The translations under genes and the position numbers were made by a program. A stretch of DNA of 64,000 bases from Stichopus chloronotus. Taxonomy: Eukaryota > Echinodermata > Holothuroidea > Aspidochirotida > Stichopodidae. Location: positions 19,135,358 to 19,199,357 of the forward strand of contig SFZH01000008.1 in the NCBI GenBank assembly GCA_021234535.1, given 5' to 3'. Below are positions 12,401 to 23,650 of this stretch, one piece after another. Below the pieces are notes generated by a model, which made no database searches, was not told the origin of the DNA, and worked only from the letters and a program-made list of their open reading frames with translations. How positions within the stretch are numbered: the stretch's first letter is position 1; the number at the start of each line of letters is the position of its first letter.

Positions 12401-15400
12401 CGTCAAAATTTGAGATGGAGGTTAACCCCCCACCAAAGCTGATATTGCATAGTGGCAATAAAGTCTCTAAAGTTGGGGAAAATGTCACGGTAGAGGTTTT
12501 CAACGTCACTCCAGAACAAGATTGTACAGGTGACAATGGAACCATTGGGCATGTGTGATATCCATGAAGTTCCAAATGATCCCAATGAAACAACCAAGCT
12601 CTTCAAAGTGGTTCCTCAAAAGTATGGTGTTTACAGAGTGACTGCAAAGATAGACGGTTTAAAACTCACAGACTGTCTACGAGTGCAGCCCATGGGGAAA
12701 TTTGAAATGACAGTTGCAGGCCATCCCCATACTGTACAGCGGCGGCAACCTTGCGACGTGCTGGTTGATAGCAAACATTTCGTAATTGCAGATGGCGAAC
12801 TCAGGAAAGTCATTAGAATGACAAAGAATAGAACAGAGCAAGAAAACGAATACACAGTGCCACTGTGCGAGGACTTTTATCCGATTGGTCTAGCCACTGA
12901 AGAAGAACAAACGCGAGGAAAGTAATGAGTTGTATGTCACTGATATCACCAATGGATGTGTCCATGTCTTCCAATGGTCAGGAGGATATTTAGATAGCTT
13001 TGGTAGCCATGTCCTTAAACGACCAACTGGTATAGCTATCGACGACGATGGTTGTATCTTCGTGGCTGATCACGAAGCGAAGAGGATATTCCAGTTCACC
13101 CCAAATTTCGAACCTGTGAAGAATGAATCCCCCCATGAACTGGCTGGACCTCAGCTGATGACGATCCATCAAAGGAATCTTTTCGTCGCAGATCGATGAG
13201 GGAGTAGGATTTCGTTGTTCACCATAGAGCAGAGTGGGCAAGGTGTAGCTAAATCACTGACTCATGTGACCGATCTCGAAATCACAATTGATGCTGAATA
13301 TAACCATGTCATGCCATTCAGCGTGGCTTGTGACCCCGAGGGACACATCTTCATCTCTGGTCAGATCTCCTTTACAAACAGATCAGACCAAAGGGAAAAG
13401 AAAAAAGGTTTTGTCTGGTTCAAAGACAACCACAGTTTTCAATTTCATGGCGTTGATCATATCGACTGGTCGTTTGGTCATTCATTGAGTAATCCCGGTG
13501 GCATGCGCATTGTAGAGGAAGGTGACTGTAGGTACCTTTATGTTACAGACATAAGAGGAGAGAATGCAAACACTTATATCAACAAATATTTACTCTGATT
13601 TATTTCAATTTTGAAGTTATTTAATCTTTTTTCCAAGGAACTGATCACAGTAGCATGGCGCTAGAATGCTTGTTTCAGTGAAAAATAGCAATCCTGCTCA
13701 ACTTAACTATAGGAAATGAATATCATGCCAGCCTGCTGGATCAGTTGTTCTGGTGGTAATCAATTTCCTATTTTTGTGGACCATCGTACAGCAGTCGTGA
13801 TCACAAAAAAAGGGGCAAGTTTTAGGAATTCAATGGATCGGGACATCTAGTATACTGTGATGACATGGTCAGTTTCAGCTCATATCGCAGCCTGTTAAAA
13901 TGATCTGATTAAAGACGATCTTAATCTTTTCCTGTAGGGATGTGATCACAAATTACAGATGTTCATTTGCAGATTAATTTCATCACAACCTTTCAATTTC
14001 CCTCATTTCGAAGACTTTGTATTCTTATGGAGAGCATATTAAAACATGTAAACACAGAGGTAACCTTTAATGTTTTTTTTGTTTCGTTAATGAGTTGGTG
14101 ATTTCGATGAGACCATGCAATGTATAAAGACTGTGTGTGAACGCAGAAAATCAGCAGGTGTATACCGTGTATATCGCAATTGATCAAAACAGTTTACTAA
14201 TTTTAATTTGGATAAATATAATACATTAAAGTAATATATTAATGTTGAAGAAAGTGCATGTAATATGTTCCTGCTTTTCTTTGCATAGTAATCACTTGTA
14301 CGACGAAGTTGAAAAATGAGAACTGGTTATGGTTTTTGTCTTAGCTGGGTGAGACTCCTGCGTCAGTTTCCGTCCTGATGCGTATATGGCGTTGGGTGGG
14401 AGGGACGGGACTGCTAGTCTTGGTCAAAACTTAGTGAATCTTTCCCCTTCTTTCCACATTCCCGCAACGTCCACATTTTCTGTTGGTAGAGCTTGTCCCG
14501 TGCACGGCCCTTTTTACTGTATGAGCTGATCTGCTTTAACTGTTACACCCTCGACTTGCGTGACTCTTACATTTCAGTAAGAGCGTGCTCTATATATATG
14601 AGTTTCTAGAACTGTATGTGATGTCAATAAGTTACTGGAAGAAGGAAACACTACCATCGTCTTAACACTAGACTACACTCCTGCAGGAGCAGTTGCAATA
14701 TTTAGTTAGGGAGGAAACTTGTCTATGCCCTTCAGAAATATTTACATGGCCTGGTCATTTCCCAAAATACTTTAAGAATACTTTCCCAAAATACTTTAAG
14801 AACCTGATCGCACGTAAATCAGATTAAAGAGGAACGTACTAAGTCGTTTTTGCAAGTTTTGCACTGGGTCAAAAAGTCGGACCCGGATTGGCCAGCAGTC
14901 CAGTCGGCACCCGGTGCAACACTGGTACAAAAATTGTTTTAACATCAACATTGAATACAAGAGTTCAGATGATGGTGGTGTTCCACTTAGGTAGCTCTTC
15001 CCTTAATTCTCAGCCCCCTCGCCCAGTCCCAAATCCTAACTGTGCTACAACAGTATGAGACAAGCAATATAGGAAGTATTTTTTTTCATGTCAACCATTT
15101 CTGGTACGCTCCTCGCCAACTGATAGTGCCCCTCTAGCCCATTCTGGAAACAATCTCCTCCGCTCTTGATTTCCCTAAGTTCAGCCTCCACCCCTCCCCC
15201 CCCCCCCCCTCTCCTTTTTGAACTGCCTGGATTCGTGTCTGAAAGACCACAAACTTCCACAAAGTGGTAGTTTTAATAATACATGCAAATTAGGCATACG
15301 ACGCGTATTAAGGACATGTTAATATTCCCATACAGTATTACATTATTCTTCCTCGCATACAGATATATATATCCACAGGCCGATTGAAATTTCGAGCACA

Positions 15401-18400
15401 TATATGCGGTGCAATCAATATATACATATATATATAATAGAAGGAAATAACGCACGAAATTTTCGAACACTCCCGTGTTCTTATACAGCTTGATGAAGGG
15501 TGAGTTACTGATGTTATCCTGGCATGTCAAAGCCCGCACGATAGTCAAGTTGATCTTGGGTTGTGAAAAGAGTAATTACTCAGCAAATCTAGATCCCTAT
15601 CCAGACCCTGGATGGGAGTATTAAGATCCAGGAGCCATTAAACATCAGCTGCGGTACGCCTGTGGGCTTGTTGAGATACGTAAGGCGAATCCATGCTTAC
15701 ACAGGCACAGATATATCTACATATATTTAAATATAGGGTACGTATCCGTTGTCTGCAGTTAGACAGTTTTATAGTGCTTCTCCTTTTCTTATCTGTTTAA
15801 GCCCCTCGTGTATCCGGGAAATGCAGGAGTGCCATTAGGTGGTTCCAGATGGTCACAACATCTCATGATAGAGGTCCACTATAATAACCCTCAGGGTATC
15901 TCAGGTATGACTTAATAATCATTTGATGGCACATATGTTGCAACACTGCAGGTGATATATCTTGAGGGGTCGTTAGAAAGTTAATATACGTACTGTGACA
16001 CACACGTCATGATGAATTTACTCAATTTTTTTTATATGTCAATACGCATGCGTATCTTTGGAATCCATTGTTCTACAGAGAGTCACGTATTGTTACGTCA
16101 GTGCCTAGCATAATTATGCAACCATCACCTTATTTATATGACAGTGAGGAAAATGCCACTTGCGACGTTACCTCTCGCAATCGAGATGAAGTTCCAGTTA
16201 AAACGAAAGACCAGCTTAAATAGACTCGCTCTCAGTTGCCATACAAATGAAAATTTTCAGCTTCGATATTTTGAGCAAAATGGCCCTAAATTGATCAATT
16301 CCTTGAGACTTTTGTAACTCCTTTCAACTGCTTCTGCTTACTTGGGAGTATAATTCACACCAATATATCTTGCTGTCTTCAGATATCGTCGACAATTCTG
16401 GTATCCGGTATTACTACACCGAATCACTACGACCATACGATATCGGTGTGCTGGAAGTCGGTGTGAGCTACTCCCCTAATCTTGTCATTCCCCCGCGAGA
16501 AGACCACTTTGAATGGAATGGTGTCTGTCTTGCTTCGTGCACATATGTAAGAAAATCAATGAAATTTTTATGTAGATGTTCCAGGCCAAGATTAATTTTA
16601 ATTAATAAATAAGGAACATATATCAAACATTTCAGACAAAATTTGTCATAATTTAGGCTATGTGATTCACCTAAAGATATATTGGCAGGTGAAGATGTTT
16701 ACCTCTAATAGCCAAGGTAAACTTGAAGCAAGCACAGGTGTGACTGCTCCCTTTTCGTACGATGCATTATGTTCCTTTAAATTGCTAGTCCAAAACATAT
16801 AACATTATTGCATCCCGTGATTCACATAAGACTGCTGTGGGGAACCTCGGCGGCCCGCGGGCCGGATCCGGCCCGCAAGCCAAATTCATGCGGCCCGCGA
16901 GGCGAGCTACAGAATAAAATTTTTAATTTCAAAACAACGGAAATTTAACGTAATGGCCACCTGTCCATTCCAAAGTGAGGAAAAATAGCATTTTGAGAGG
17001 GTTTCGAATGGGTCCAAACAGAGACGTAGAGGCCATTTCCTGCGATCTGAGGGGATTTGTGAAACACAAATTTTCTCGGTACGCTCCGCGCCAACTCATG
17101 GTGGCGCTCCGCTTACATTGTCTCCTCATACGGCCCGCGAGCAATGCTGTGATCATCAAAGTGGCCCTTACTTGGGAAACGGTTCCCCACCCCTGACATA
17201 AGACAAGCCCTTCATAAACCACTTCGGGCAAGAAAACATATACATCAACTTCCATCTTAAAGTAAGTGACTTGAAACTATCATAACGACTCAATTTTTAA
17301 TTGTCAGTGATCAAATTCGAAGTAGAACTAAGGAATAACCTGTTTCCTTCAAAGTCGTTTTCAGTATAATGTAAAATAAATTCAAGGACTATTTATGTCT
17401 CATAAAAGAAACACTGGCCCATAAGTAGGATGGAGACAATATTTGACCTGAACACTTGGAGGTTATATCTTTCTTAATTGTGGCTAAGTTGTTAAAACGA
17501 ACTTTTGATTTGCAGTATCTTTTTATGAAACTTGTTAAGGAAAAGCAGGATTTGGGGTCTTTTTGAGGTTTTAGCAGGACGGAATGTAGGAAAAGGAAGT
17601 GATATCAAAGGTAAATGTGATGCAAATCAAAAACTGTAAAAATCTATAAGTTGACAGAATTCATCATAGATCTGCATGTAGTGACTAGATTCATCGCTGC
17701 AAGTTTGCAAAAAGTTCAGGTGGCCTTTAAAGTCTATTTATTTACATTAAGCGACTAAATTTAAGGAAACGAGGATTCCAACTTCGGAGCATCCGCATGA
17801 AAGGTTAACAGATGACTTGAAGTTACGGTGTGAGAAAAGTTTGACTGGTTTACTGCATTTTCAACGTAATATGTATTCTTGGTAAGTTTCGTTCTTTGAC
17901 TTTGCTTTATTGTTTCTTCTCTGTCCTTTTCGGCAGGCATTACCACCAAGAGGTATCCACATCTTTGCCTCTCAGCTTCACTCCCATCTCAGTGGGAGAG
18001 CAATTGAAACAAAGCATTACAGGAGGGGAGAGCAACTACCTCTGGTGGACAGGGACCCTCATTTTACAACCTTCTTTCAGGTACAAATGACTCTATACTC
18101 ATACTGGGAGGTTTTTATGGATTAAAATTATTTGGGAGAACGCCTGACTTTCTTCTAGTAAAATTTCCCCATAAACATTAGATCACATTTTCCCCATCAG
18201 TCGAAAGCTTTAGTTTGACCGCTATGGTGAATGTGAAATGTTAAATAACCTGAAGAGAGGTTGAACATTTTGCTATCGTTTGCCCAGAATTATGCAAACA
18301 AGCGACAAAAGTTTTCTCTACGATATCACATGCTCGGTATCAACCAATAAATTACACGTGTTGCACTTCGACTTTCACACAGACTCTCTAAACTATACAA

Positions 18401-21397
18401 TGCAGACACATGAGTTTAGGGAAAAAAGTTCTCAATAATTTTAAATTGATACTGATATCCAGTTTTTCAGTGACCTTCGTTTGCAATTTTGACAACCTCA
18501 ATTACGTAATAATCAAATTGAACTCGCTACAGTATTTTAGTTTACAATGTGCTACAATTGAGATAACACAAAAAAAATTTGTGGAAAGAATAATGATGGT
18601 GATTTACTCCAGAATGTGCAGGGCATGGCAATGCTCTTTCGGATTTTTTTTAATTTATCGCTATCAGATCACTATCAAACTCTTTGGTTTGCTTTTGATA
18701 AAGTACCGGTACAATTTCCGATACATTTCGTAAATACGATTGATACTTTTAAACTACTTCTCGATCTTTCAGGATATACGCCTGTTACCTGATGACGTAC
18801 TGATTCTTCCGGTAAGATTTTCCAAAACTAATAGGTAGCCATATTTATGGAGACTGATATATCGAAATTAGCACTTCACTATATACGTTATGATTTGTTT
18901 TAATCATTAGCGACATAAGTGTGCAATAACATTTTTGTTTGGGGAGACAAAGTAAATTCAGCCAGATAAATGAAATAACTGCATTCCAAACCTATTCGGT
19001 GATAAAAGATGTAACGATGAACAGTTAGTTGTCGCAGTGGCTTTAAAATACAACTGTAAAGCTTGAATGAGTTCTATTTTCCCAAAATTAACAACTACAT
19101 TTTGCATTTTTTTTCTTCAGTTTATCAAAATATTCACAGTTTGTCGCAAAACTATTTTTGTTCAAACTGAGGGGGTTGGGATTATTAGTCATGTTTCCCC
19201 TGTCCCGCAGCCTACCCCTATGACTATCAACTGCTTTTTTTAAAATCCTTTTCTTCAAATTATCATCAAATACTTTCACTGTTATTAAATTAATGTAATC
19301 ACAAATTTATTGTTACATTAAAAAATTACTGAGTATACTATGACATAGGGACGTTGTTAAGCCTTTCTGCTATAGCCTAACTTCGATTATTATGGAGGTA
19401 ATTGTTTCGATGTATTTATAAATGTTAGGAAGAACTTTGCAGCTGTTTCAACTTGCATGTGATGGAAGCTAATGTTTTTGAGTTGTTCTAGACTTTGAAA
19501 TCTAATTATGTCTCTTCTTAATGCACTACGGCTCTCTGATGACAATTCACCACAAAAGGAAGAAAAGCACAATAATAATGGTAATTAAGAAAAAAGTATT
19601 GCAATGACACTTTCAAATTTTTAAGTCACAAACATAATATATACCCTACCAGATTTTATCGTTTGCTCGGCAATAATTTTACTTTCTAGCAAAGGTTACA
19701 GCAGAAGTAACTGCCCTTTAGACGCATGGATACTTTGCTTTTAAACAGTTAGCTTTGTTGATCCTCCAAGATCAGGTGGTCTTAATAGACTAAGAACGCT
19801 CTTTTATGCCTTTGGTATAATTTTGTATTATTTTAAAGGGCGATACGTTGGTAACCAGCTGTCGTTTCGATACACATGACAGGGCAAATGTAACAGTGGT
19901 ATGTATATACTCTTAAATAAATTTTGTATATCATTGTGAAGAAATGAATCTGCATGCGGGAAAAAGATTATCCATTAAGCAGCCAATCCTCTTGCAATTT
20001 ATTTTATCATGCACAAAATCTTGAAATTCTTCTTGATGCATAACTTTTATACATAACGTGCTGTTAATTACAGCGTATGAAATATGTTGGATCGTCGAGT
20101 GATGAGTCAATGCTACGTTTCCATGGCAACGTGTTTGCCTATCTTTTTTCATATCTTGGAGTGTTTTCATATTCAATGATATACAGAGGAATGCCCCTGA
20201 CCGCCTTCACCTCCATCATTGGTAACAAATACAGAAACGTTCTCAAAGTTTCACTTATTTTTTTTCTGTAGTTTTACTTTCTATACAGTACTAGTTTTGT
20301 TATTTGTTAGGGAGGATACGGCATCACGGATGAGATGTGCGTCAACTACCTTCACTATTACCCCAAGACCAATCTAGAGGTCTGTAAGAGCACCCTGTCG
20401 CAAGAGGCTTTGAACATCTTCTTTGAAGAAACATTAGGGTAAGAGGTTTCATTTCTATCCTAAGAACTTCTCACTATTCCAGTGTGGTCGTGAAGATTAC
20501 CTTGATTGTCCCCCACATTCTAGAATTACTAGAAGTTTTCAAAGAGAAATGAAAAACATTGACGATTTGAAATTTCCAGATTGATGCTGGGACTTTGAGA
20601 ATAAGCACATTATGTGTTCAGATAGTCACCCTCAACTCACAACAACATGCAATAAAGCCAAAAAAAAAAAAAAAATTGACTTAAGTAGCGCATGGAGCCA
20701 ACACAAGCGACCTATGCTGCTAAATGTGCTTTGATTTTCTCATTGCATTATTTATAAAAACAATGTCTCTGATAATGTTTACACCACTTTGTACAGCTAA
20801 TATTAAAGGACGGGGAAGGAGGGGTTGGGATGGGTTGAATAAAACATGGAGCCCCGTCGGAGAACAATCTAACGTTTTACTTTGAGTCAATGCGGTTCAT
20901 GTCCTGCAATAATGCCTTGGTGAAGTCCCCCGCATAAAGGCATTTTCTCATTCTCGATGAGATGTGGTACGTTCCAGAGAGCTCTTAAAACTTTAAACTG
21001 TTATTTAGCTTCTCTTTCTCTGCCCCCCCCCCCCCCTTTCTTCCCTTAACACCTGTGATTTTCACCCCTTTTCCGTCGTAGGAAAGGAGATAGTGTGTTA
21101 AGTTCTCATTTTCTTTTAAATCTCCTCGGCTTCCCCACCTGCTCTCTACGTAAGCAAATATCAATTTTCTTACGTCATTTCATCTTTTTTATATTTGTTT
21201 TTCCAATTTTCATGATCATTCCTTCACTTTTTGGCAGGTACTATGGACAAAAACGGTCAACAGAAGAGAAATTTAAAGATGTTGACTGGTCATCGGAGAC
21301 GAACAAAAATCTTTGGAGAGAACTTGTCGAGGTTGGCCCGATAAATGAGGAATGTTTGACATCGAATGGTACACCCCTCCAAGTCGGAGAAAGTTAA
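6286..21397 (+). CDS. DBH/MOXD1-like copper type II, ascorbate-dependent monooxygenase (12 exons)
   Basis: Family of dopamine beta-hydroxylase and MOXD1: copper enzymes that hydroxylate small substrates in the secretory pathway using ascorbate and oxygen. Proposed exons: 6286-6675, 7388-7547, 8251-8430, 8728-8808, 9790-9963, 15802-15904, 16383-16546, 17937-18080, 18773-18811, 19839-19898, 20311-20438, 21238-21397. All junctions are GT-AG and all phases agree, except for one extra base in exon 2. The product is about 593 residues; human MOXD1 has 613. It starts with a hydrophobic signal peptide, then a DOMON domain (exons 1-3), then both copper domains. The copper ligands are visible: HH (exon 5), VHYNN (exon 6), HSH (exon 8) and the Met of DEMCVNY (exon 11). 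The C-terminus is hydrophilic, without the hydrophobic tail of human MOXD1, so the protein may be soluble. DBH versus MOXD1 orthology cannot be settled by eye. Confidence 0.9.
6676..7387. other. Intron 1 of the monooxygenase
   Basis: Contains a CA/TA-rich stretch near 6780-6850 and an AAAT tetranucleotide run at about 7052-7081. No further exon seen. Confidence 0.5.
7388..7547 (+). CDS. Exon 2 of the monooxygenase, with a one-base frame disruption
   Basis: The acceptor (CACATAG) and donor (GAA|GTAAGT) are both good. The exon is 160 bases, one more than a multiple of three, while exons 1 and 3 both sit in phase 0. Read from the acceptor, the frame gives [11 protein letters not shown] and then hits a stop. 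Past the T run at 7417-7421 the neighbouring frame gives [13 protein letters not shown] and continues as a DOMON domain into exon 3. The simplest explanation is one extra T in that run, from either sequencing or mutation. Confidence 0.75.
9096..9463. repeat. CTAT/CTGT tetranucleotide microsatellite (about 370 bp)
   Basis: Long array of CTAT with interspersed CTGT and CTCT variants in intron 4 of the monooxygenase. The variant units cluster in the middle, while the 3' end is pure CTAT. The open frame across it is an artefact of the four-base repeat. Confidence 0.95.
9790..9963 (+). CDS. Exon 5 of the monooxygenase: first copper-site His-His
   Basis: 58 codons in phase 0 at both ends. The segment [14 protein letters not shown] carries the paired histidines that bind the CuH copper in the DBH/PHM family, and [10 protein letters not shown] corresponds to the family's FAWAIGGE stretch. 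The next coding segment is 5.8 kb downstream at 15802. Confidence 0.9.
9964..12375. other. 5' part of monooxygenase intron 5
   Basis: Holds a GA/GGTGG-rich low-complexity stretch at 10128-10200, a short direct repeat around 10722-10765 and poly-C near 11816-11828. No exon with family similarity was found. Confidence 0.4.
12376..13598 (+). pseudogene. Filamin-like plus NHL-repeat (TRIM-NHL-type) broken gene in intron 5
   Basis: A single intron-less coding stretch in three pieces: 12376 to about 12545, about 12535-12925 and 12915-13598. The N-terminal part resembles a filamin-type immunoglobulin domain. The rest resembles an NHL beta-propeller, e.g. [32 protein letters not shown] and [12 protein letters not shown]. 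The frame shifts near 12535-12558 and near 12900-12925, and an in-frame TGA lies at 13197-13199. No RING, B-box or coiled coil is present, unlike full TRIM2/3/71-type proteins. Being intron-less, nested in another gene's intron on the same strand and broken three times, it looks like a decayed copy. Sequencing error could explain single breaks but less easily all three. Confidence 0.75.
13599..15801. other. 3' part of monooxygenase intron 5
   Basis: No exon recognised. It holds a short direct repeat (CCCAAAATACTTTAAGAA twice near 14761-14803), a poly-C tract near 15195, TA-rich microsatellite at 15415-15440, and at 15103-15128 a segment resembling part of the MITE at 16832-17195. Confidence 0.4.
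15802..15904 (+). CDS. Exon 6 of the monooxygenase: third CuH histidine
   Basis: 103 bases, phase 0 to phase 1, acceptor TTTAAG and donor TCAG|GTATGA. It encodes [11 protein letters not shown] and then [11 protein letters not shown], matching the LLEVHYDNP block that supplies the third CuH ligand. The split codon is completed correctly by the exon at 16383 to give DIVDNSG. Confidence 0.85.
16824..16831. repeat. Target-site duplication of the intronic MITE, left copy (ACATAAGA)
   Basis: Perfect 8-bp match to 17196-17203. Confidence 0.85.
16832..17195. mobile_element. 364-bp hAT-like MITE in monooxygenase intron 7
   Basis: The left end CTGCTGTGGGGAACC and the reverse complement of the right end, CAGGGGTGGGGAACC, share TGGGGAACC as a terminal inverted repeat. 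The flanking 8-bp duplications are perfect. The left part is very GC-rich, with CGGCCCGCG words and a near-palindromic GGCCGGATCCGGCC. No transposase is encoded, so this is a non-autonomous hAT derivative. It is intronic and in neither strand's exons. Confidence 0.85.
17196..17203. repeat. Target-site duplication of the intronic MITE, right copy (ACATAAGA)
   Basis: Perfect 8-bp match to 16824-16831. Confidence 0.85.
17937..18080 (+). CDS. Exon 8 of the monooxygenase: CuM His-X-His
   Basis: 48 codons in phase 0. It begins [20 protein letters not shown], whose HSH is the His-X-His pair of the CuM site, and ends DPHFTTFFQ before the donor GTACAA. The small exons at 18773 ([13 protein letters not shown]) and 19839 ([10 protein letters not shown]) continue the same domain. 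Confidence 0.9.
18081..20310. other. Introns 8-10 of the monooxygenase
   Basis: Apart from the two short exons at 18773-18811 and 19839-19898, this AT-rich stretch shows no further coding or structured element. Confidence 0.5.
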
Positions 21398-21443
21398 CAA
21401 GAGAATGGTCACATTGGGACAAGGAATGACAAATTACATCTTA

Positions 21444-21449
21444 AATAAA
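21444..21449 (+). promoter_or_regulatory. Candidate poly(A) signal of the monooxygenase
   Basis: AATAAA 47 bases after the TAA stop at 21395-21397. Further AATAAA hexamers occur around 21804-21830, so the true 3' end could be later. Confidence 0.5.
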
Positions 21450-23628
21450 TGTATATACGGTCCACAAACATGCCAAAGTGATATGATCCTTATAAAATAC
21501 AAAGTAACACCAACTTTGGGTTACTAATTAAACTTTGACCTTTCCGTAAAGATCTCTTTGGATTGGATGGTCGCATATACAAGATTTCAGGAGAATGGTA
21601 GCCTAGATACTGCAGTTAAATGGTACACAATTAATTCACATGAGGACTACGGATGATGTATCCACCGTGACATACCGTATGCTAATGATGAATATTCATG
21701 CGATTATGCTATGGATCATGGGAGTCGAATACGAAGACACAGTGAATATTCATTTTAACAAATTGAACTACCTTCAGTGTAATATTCTGTGGTTGACATG
21801 AGAAAATAAATTGCCAATAAAAGTTGAATAAATAACTCAAAGTGAACATTTTGGTGATTACCAGTATTGTGTGATTTTACGTGAAGTACTTGTATATAAT
21901 AAATAAGTACACTAAATACCGTTCAGTTTATTGATTCACAATAAATCATTCATTGTATATTTTCTTCACAATATATTGTATTTTTATCTCTCTGCGTTTA
22001 TTCTGTTGCTTAAATGTACAACCAATTAAATAAGAAACGTTCGAAATAACTTCATGCAGGACTTTGATCTTCGTGCATGTACACTTCATAAAGAGCATTG
22101 TAAGCTCACTAAGGTTAGCATAGCAGCATTGCTATGGACTTCCTAGGATTTCCATACTTAAAACTGCAGAGTAAATCACCCGACGACAAGATATTCTTTT
22201 GGTTTATTTTGGGAATTGGTCTATTTCGTTCAGATTCGATACAAATAGGACTGCAACGGGAGAAAATTGTCCTTGTGTCAGGATGTACTGAATCGTGGTT
22301 GAGACAAAAATGTCACCTGAAGAGCTCAGGTAATCATTAATGGCCTTTGACTGTTCAACATTCCTGTTCAAAGCTATGGAGAAACAAAAAACACATGTTA
22401 CTGGTACCTTATGATGTTCAGGAATTTTTTTTTATCTAAGGCCCTATATGGGCCGTATGGCACATTTTATCAAATTCTGTATACTGCTTAATTCTCGTAT
22501 GAATTTCAGTGCACAATGGTGCTTTTGTTGGATACAGACTGCAAACCAATACGGCCCTTAACTTGGTGTTATTTTTCTTTTTCTTTGAAAGAGCAGTAAA
22601 AAAAAAAAGTAAGAGTTTTGTGTTTTCATTACTTTTTTTCGCATACCGTCTGCTGAAAGGTTTTGCTTGTAATTTGAGTAAAATAAATATGCATCATTTG
22701 AGCAAAATGTAAGTGATCATTAGGGTAAGATGAAGAAAGTTTTTCGCAAAGGGGTTTTTCCGGCCCTAGGATTTATTGGGCAAAAGTTCTTCCAGATTGA
22801 TGTAATCAATATAGCTCTCTTATCTCCCACTCTGGTCTCAGTTATGAGGTTCACAGTCAATTACATATTTTCTGTTTAGGAGAGTACGGGGGCAACTATA
22901 CAGGTCGAATAAGGAAATCAGAAGTGTACTTACCAAAAACAAATCTAAAGTCCGTTTATAAACAATCGCTCTGACTAAATCCGTGGTCAATACATTCCGG
23001 TCCTGGTCGATATTCCAAATTGTAAAATATGGACTGATAAAATAAATCGGCGAATTACTGAAGTGATGTTGTAAAGAACTTTTCGCTTTCCTGTCGCGAA
23101 CCACGTGGCTTTGCTAAGGAAGTTGAAAGAGTTCTCCGGTAAGTATAAGAATCAGTGAAGAGCGTCGGTCACTCCGCGATATGAAACTAAGTGATCTTCG
23201 AGATAAATGGGGTAATATTTTGAAGACAAATATGCAAGAATTAGTGACGTCAATAATCGGGCATTTAATAAAAATTCGCTACTCTCAAAAGAGACGGAGG
23301 CTCGTGCCTAATCGTTGAGAAGTAGGATGCAGAGTGTTGAGAGTTCTTTGTTCATCTTCTCGTGTCAAGTAAGAGGTTTTGGCTGATGCATAATTTGTCA
23401 TCCGCCGAAACAAAGGGATGTTCATACAAAACTTGGCAAGGAAACTTTTCTGGGAATTTGGAAGAATTTGCTTGCCAAGTGGACACCGGAAGTGAGGGCA
23501 GGCTTCCAATCTATGACTTCTGGATGAAGCCGCTACAATGTGTCCACTGACCAAGACATGAGCACACTGGTTCAAAGACATATGAAGTGGAACAAGGTAA
23601 TGAAACTAACCTTACCAAGAACAGTGCA

Positions 23629-23650
23629 ACCATGGAACTAGTTCCATGGT
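23629..23650. repeat. 22-bp perfect palindrome
   Basis: Two 11-base arms, centre between 23639 and 23640, with core GAACTAGTTC flanked by NcoI-like CCATGG on both sides. There is no spacer. Confidence 0.9.

Noticed and set aside
16929..17255. 108-codon minus-strand frame across the MITE
   Set aside because: Extends beyond the MITE edge and has no domain; GC-rich MITE sequence is poor in stops.
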